Below, one piece after another: positions 50,903 to 53,866 of a stretch of 53,866 bases of DNA; positions within the stretch are counted from its first letter, which is position 1; each line of letters starts with the position of its first letter. The DNA comes from Thaumarchaeota archaeon casp-thauma3. GTDB lineage: Archaea > Thermoproteota > Nitrososphaeria > Nitrososphaerales > Nitrosopumilaceae. The notes below the pieces were generated by a model. That model did no database searches. It worked only from the letters and a program-made list of their open reading frames with translations, and was not told where the DNA came from. The translations under genes were made by a program, and so were the position numbers. The stretch covers positions 1 to 53,866 of the forward strand of contig LFEY01000024.1 of NCBI GenBank assembly GCA_001510275.1, in the 5' to 3' direction.

Positions 50903-52996
50903 TTAAGCCTTGGCCTTTTGAAATTTGTCCAAGTCTGGTTTTTTAACTACATTTTGATATTGTCTAATTCTTTCAGCAATTAATCTATACAATGATCTGA
51001 ATTGATCTTTTGTCTTGTCTGATAGGAAACTAGTCTCTTCGAGTGTAATTTTTTCACAGATATATCTAGTAATCTCTTCATTGTTAAATTCTCCCCAATC
51101 ATCTTCTCTATGCTCTTGCCATATTTTTCTCAATTTTTCTAAGACTCCTTTACTTTCTTTAGAATCTACATCTTGAGGTGTGAGATTTAAAAATCCTTCC
51201 TGTCTTAATTTTATTTCATAAGTCTGATTTACTACATGTAAATAATCTTCAAGAACGATATAATCTTCAATTGATTCTAACTTTTTCCCTTCCCTCTCAA
51301 AAAAGATGGTCTGAACTGGTGAGAATTCGTTTGAGATTAATTGTGCAGAAATTTGTTTGGATTCTTCAGAATTATCTAATAAAATAAATGTCTTGTAACC
51401 ATGATTTCTGTAAAATATCGCTAAAGGTAAAACTGAATTTTTGTTGTATGCTGCTATAATGTTAAGTGGGTTCATTGATATATTTGGATCCTGCAAGAAT
51501 TTGTCAAAAGCATTTAGATACATTGAATCAGACATTGTCTCTACAATAATTACTGGTCTGGAATTTGTTCCTATTTCTCTATCTACAATAGATTCAACTT
51601 GACCTCTGGATAGTCCATACAAAATTGGTGTTAATGTTTTATCATCTGCATTCCAATAATCATAAAATATTCTACTAAGGTGTTTTCTTTTGTCTAACTC
51701 TACGACAAGTAAATTTCCTGGAGTGTAGTCAAAGATCATAAATGGTGAATGTGTTGCATACAATACTTGGTTAGAACCAGCTAAATTTTTCAATAAATCT
51801 GAAATTCCCATTTGTTGTGTAGGATGAAGATTTCTTGCAGGTTCATCTAAAAGCAATATTGCTTCTTTTAATTCTGATCTTTGTGTTTCAGCTGCAAAGT
51901 TTACAATAAAAGAAAATGTCCATTTGAAACCTTCTGCTCTTCTGTTTAACAAGCCTGTGTTTGTAATTGTTCCATCTTTGTGAACATCTGAAATTACAAC
52001 ACTCATGATATTTCCTGGATTATATCTCAAGTCTACATGGATAGGGTCTCCTTTCCATGCTGGATTTAATTTACTAGTCAATCTATTACTTGCAGCATTA
52101 AGGAGTTTGATACATTTTGAGGGGCTTTCTTTTACTTCATCTAATCCTTTCATATCTAATTCAGCTAGATAGAAGAGATTTCTTACTGTCTCTGCCTTGT
52201 CAAATTCTTCAACATATTCAATAGAACCTGTTCTTTCCCCTTTCTCTTCTTTAAGATACTCATTGAGGTTGATATTTCCATAGATTTTTTTATAATCTGA
52301 AAAGTAAACAAATCTTGGATGTAATTCAGATTCAATAAAATTCTCCAAGGCTGTTTTTTGACTTTTGCCACTTAGAAGATTTGAAAATTGGTTCTCTGGA
52401 CTTTCATAGATTTTTTCCCATTCCTCCATAACTTTGGATTCTTGAATGGCTATGACATGAAATTGATTACTAAATTCTGCCATTTCACTATCGAATGCTT
52501 CTTGGTTCTTTGGAACTGGTCCATCAAAGAATTTTGTCTCAATTTGTATTCTAAGGTGATTTGGAATAGTGTCTAAAAATCCAAGAATTTGTTTTGAGAA
52601 ATTTTCCCATGAGTTTAGTCCATTATCCTCCTCTTCACCAAGTTCAAGTTCTTCAAATTCGTATTGAACTTTTGGGTTTCTATTTGTTCTAAATAATTTT
52701 ATTTTTTTTATTTCTGGCAAGCCATGAAATTTTTCTTTTATTAAACTAATTTCATTTTGGTTTAGTTCAAATTCTCCCTCTGCTAGTCTCATTTCATCTT
52801 TAAGCTCTTCATCCATTTCGTCACAAAGATCTAATTCTGAAACCTGTTCATCCTTATTCAATAAGGTTAATGCTTCAAGGATAGTGGTTTTTCCACTTTC
52901 ATTTCTTCCAATAAAAGCTGCTAAATCTCCAACTGTAATTTCTCCAGAATCATGAATACAGCGATATGCTCTAACTCTAAATTTTCTAAGTCGCAT
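50903..52996 (-). CDS. OLD-family ATPase-TOPRIM endonuclease
   Basis: 697 residues. ABC-type ATPase: Walker A GRNESGKTT (30-38), signature-like RRAEGFKWTFSF (about 350), Walker B LLLDEPARNLHP (about 380), and the H-loop ATHSPFM (about 410). A TOPRIM nuclease domain follows, with VETMSD (Glu, about 484) and LLDNSEE (Asp, about 537), and a C-terminal helical region. This domain order is the overcoming-lysogenization-defect family, used in phage defence and DNA processing. No UvrD/GajB-type helicase is adjacent, so it is a class 1 single-gene system rather than Gabija. Confidence 0.88.
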   Translation of the reverse strand: MRLRKFRVRAYRCIHDSGEITVGDLAAFIGRNESGKTTILEALTLLNKDEQVSELDLCDEMDEELKDEMRLAEGEFELNQNEISLIKEKFHGLPEIKKIKLFRTNRNPKVQYEFEELELGEEEDNGLNSWENFSKQILGFLDTIPNHLRIQIETKFFDGPVPKNQEAFDSEMAEFSNQFHVIAIQESKVMEEWEKIYESPENQFSNLLSGKSQKTALENFIESELHPRFVYFSDYKKIYGNINLNEYLKEEKGERTGSIEYVEEFDKAETVRNLFYLAELDMKGLDEVKESPSKCIKLLNAASNRLTSKLNPAWKGDPIHVDLRYNPGNIMSVVISDVHKDGTITNTGLLNRRAEGFKWTFSFIVNFAAETQRSELKEAILLLDEPARNLHPTQQMGISDLLKNLAGSNQVLYATHSPFMIFDYTPGNLLVVELDKRKHLSRIFYDYWNADDKTLTPILYGLSRGQVESIVDREIGTNSRPVIIVETMSDSMYLNAFDKFLQDPNISMNPLNIIAAYNKNSVLPLAIFYRNHGYKTFILLDNSEESKQISAQLISNEFSPVQTIFFEREGKKLESIEDYIVLEDYLHVVNQTYEIKLRQEGFLNLTPQDVDSKESKGVLEKLRKIWQEHREDDWGEFNNEEITRYICEKITLEETSFLSDKTKDQFRSLYRLIAERIRQYQNVVKKPDLDKFQKAKA

Positions 52997-53100
52997 CTAG
53001 CGATATTTAGTCGGCTACGATTTAACTCATTCGTCAAATTGATCTCTAGTTTTCTGATTTTGCTAAATAAATATAAGGGAATTACAAATTTTAAAACAAA

Positions 53101-53565
53101 ATGGTATCTAAGAAAGTTTTTGTTGTATTTGTATTACCTGTAATTTTTTCACTAGTTTTTGGCTCTACAGTAATGGCTGACATTCTCCAGAAACCAGATA
53201 GAGAATTAAACATGTGGCAAATATCTTCCTCAGAAGGAAATTCTTCTCATAATGCACCAATTGAGATCATTGGTCTATCTAAGCAATATTCCACTTCTGA
53301 ACCTATAGAAATTCGAGTCAAAATTGATGATTCTTCCTTTAATTGTGGAGATCTCTATGTTACAATTTATTCTGCTGGCAAACATGATGTAATCACTCAA
53401 GGTGGATTCTTTGAACAATGCTTTGAAAAAGGAAGTAATATAATTCCTGTAGGAGATGAGTTCTCTAGAATAATTGATATCACCGGTTCTTATGAACTAG
53501 TCGTGGAAATGGTTTCAAAAAAACTTACGAATATCTCAACTAGTGAGGTATTTACTATTAAATAG
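53101..53565 (+). CDS. Small secreted Ig-like protein
   Basis: 154 residues with a signal peptide (residues 5-25, VFVVFVLPVIFSLVFG then VMADI), followed by a single beta-sandwich-like domain with strands (PIEIIGLSKQYSTSEPIEIRVKI) and two Cys (about 81 and 105) that could form an external disulphide. Its ending (ELVVEMVSKKLTNISTSEVFTIK in parts) resembles the repeats of the larger secreted protein at 48654-50804. No anchor. Confidence 0.78.
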   Translation: MVSKKVFVVFVLPVIFSLVFGSTVMADILQKPDRELNMWQISSSEGNSSHNAPIEIIGLSKQYSTSEPIEIRVKIDDSSFNCGDLYVTIYSAGKHDVITQGGFFEQCFEKGSNIIPVGDEFSRIIDITGSYELVVEMVSKKLTNISTSEVFTIK

Positions 53566-53620
53566 GAATGAAATATTGAATGATAAATAAGAAATTGAAT
53601 TTAAAAAATAGGGTGATTTG

Positions 53621-53866
53621 ATGGCAAAGAAAAAAGATACTTTAATTGATGAAGCAAAAAAAATTAAATTAGAACTTGATGAATTAAAAAAGAAAAAGAA
53701 AATTCTAGATTCATCATTAACAAAGAAAGCTGAACCAAAACCAGCAAAGAAATCTGAACCAAAACCAGCAAAGAAAGCTGAACCAAAACCAGCAAAGAAA
53801 TCTGAACCAAAACCAGCAAAGAAATCTGAACCAAAACCAGCAAAGAAATCTGAACCAAAACCAGCA
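53621..53866 (+). CDS. Lysine-rich repeat protein (3' end outside window)
   Basis: Starting at ATG 53621, preceded by a GGTGAT ribosome-binding-like element at 53612-53617, the visible 82 residues consist of a Lys/Glu coiled-coil-like helix (KKIKLELDELKKKKKIL) and then a Lys-Pro-Ala repeat tail that continues beyond the window. The tail resembles the C-terminal domain of histone H1-type or bacterial HC-like DNA-binding proteins. A chromatin or surface role is possible; the missing C-terminus prevents a firm call. Confidence 0.8.
   Translation, partial: MAKKKDTLIDEAKKIKLELDELKKKKKILDSSLTKKAEPKPAKKSEPKPAKKAEPKPAKKSEPKPAKKSEPKPAKKSEPKPA
53723..53866 (+). repeat. 24-bp tandem repeat encoding KK(A/S)EPKPA
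   Basis: Six consecutive 24-base units (53723, 53747, 53771, 53795, 53819, 53843) reach the window end. Each encodes KK(A/S)EPKPA, with the Ala/Ser choice differing by one or two bases between units. There are no spacers. The repeat number beyond the window is unknown. Confidence 0.92.

Noticed and set aside
50903-52996. Gabija system
   Set aside because: The GajA-like protein has no UvrD-like GajB gene beside it; neighbours encode secreted proteins.
1-53866. CRISPR array
   Set aside because: The only direct repeats (27 bp at 2-82, 24 bp at 53723-53866) are head to tail without spacers and are in frame with genes. No cas genes were seen.
1-53866. Ammonia oxidation (amo) or carbon-fixation key genes
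   Set aside because: None of their motifs were found; the lineage call rests on other genes.

Overview
The window looks like chromosomal DNA of a marine ammonia-oxidising archaeon of the Nitrosopumilus type (Nitrososphaerota/Thaumarchaeota). The DNA is very AT-rich. It carries archaeal/eukaryote-type information genes (aIF2-beta, eS17, uS11, Rio1, a Dim2-like KH protein, topoisomerase VI A+B, a histone, RtcB, a Tan1-like THUMP protein), a membrane-anchored cupredoxin, a mitochondrial-type aconitase, many very small zinc-ribbon and membrane proteins, TATA-like boxes about 25 bases before start codons (mostly leaderless genes, frequent TTG/GTG starts), and an intron-containing tRNA. The lineage call is inferred from gene content, not from rRNA, and no amo genes are present.

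Layout. 1-5.1 kb: the end of a repeat-bearing HNH-like protein, trpS and pheS-pheT (divergent from one shared TATA element). 5.1-5.28 kb: a GC-rich, highly structured non-coding RNA candidate, possibly tandem H/ACA. 5.3-10.5 kb: EVE protein, Lrp-type RAM protein, zincin-like protein, aconitase, and a tRNA-Trp that appears to carry two introns. 10.5-18 kb: pdxS-pdxT, valS, a QueD/PTPS protein with an extra nuclease-like N-terminal domain, pterin carbinolamine dehydratase, an asparagine-synthase-domain protein, purB. 18-23.9 kb: rtcB, a PDCD5-like protein, uS11, thiL and a phosphohexomutase. 23.9-28.3 kb, between tRNA-Thr and tRNA-Cys: a block of small membrane, winged-helix and zinc-ribbon genes plus an AIPR-family gene that may be antiphage, and a cupredoxin. 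28.3-33 kb: histone, TatD nuclease, eS17, a MoaD-like/Cgi121 fusion, and Sua5/TsaC with Tan1. 33-39.5 kb: a YggX-like protein, purA, pyrF, Nudix, a cis-prenyltransferase whose reading frame lacks any ordinary start codon, and a DUF373 membrane protein. 39.7-45.1 kb: an information-processing run on the + strand (zinc ribbon, aIF2-beta, DUF424, Rio1, Dim2-like, Top6B, Top6A). 45-53.9 kb: a membrane-anchored Hsp20-like protein, small regulators, mtnP-apt salvage pair, a large secreted Ig-like protein, an OLD-family ATPase/TOPRIM nuclease, and the start of a lysine-proline repeat protein.

How the genes work together. Several genes converge on tRNA: three aminoacyl-tRNA synthetases, three tRNAs, RtcB (which joins exons after intron removal), Sua5 and Cgi121 (t6A), Tan1 (an ac4C helper) and QueD (the archaeosine route). 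Purine metabolism is represented by purA, purB, mtnP and apt. Rio1 and the KH protein are both small-subunit maturation factors. Defence candidates (AIPR, OLD) are single genes without visible mobile-element hallmarks. Gene packing is tight: tandem genes overlap by 1-17 bases, and five convergent pairs share a four-base stop-codon overlap.
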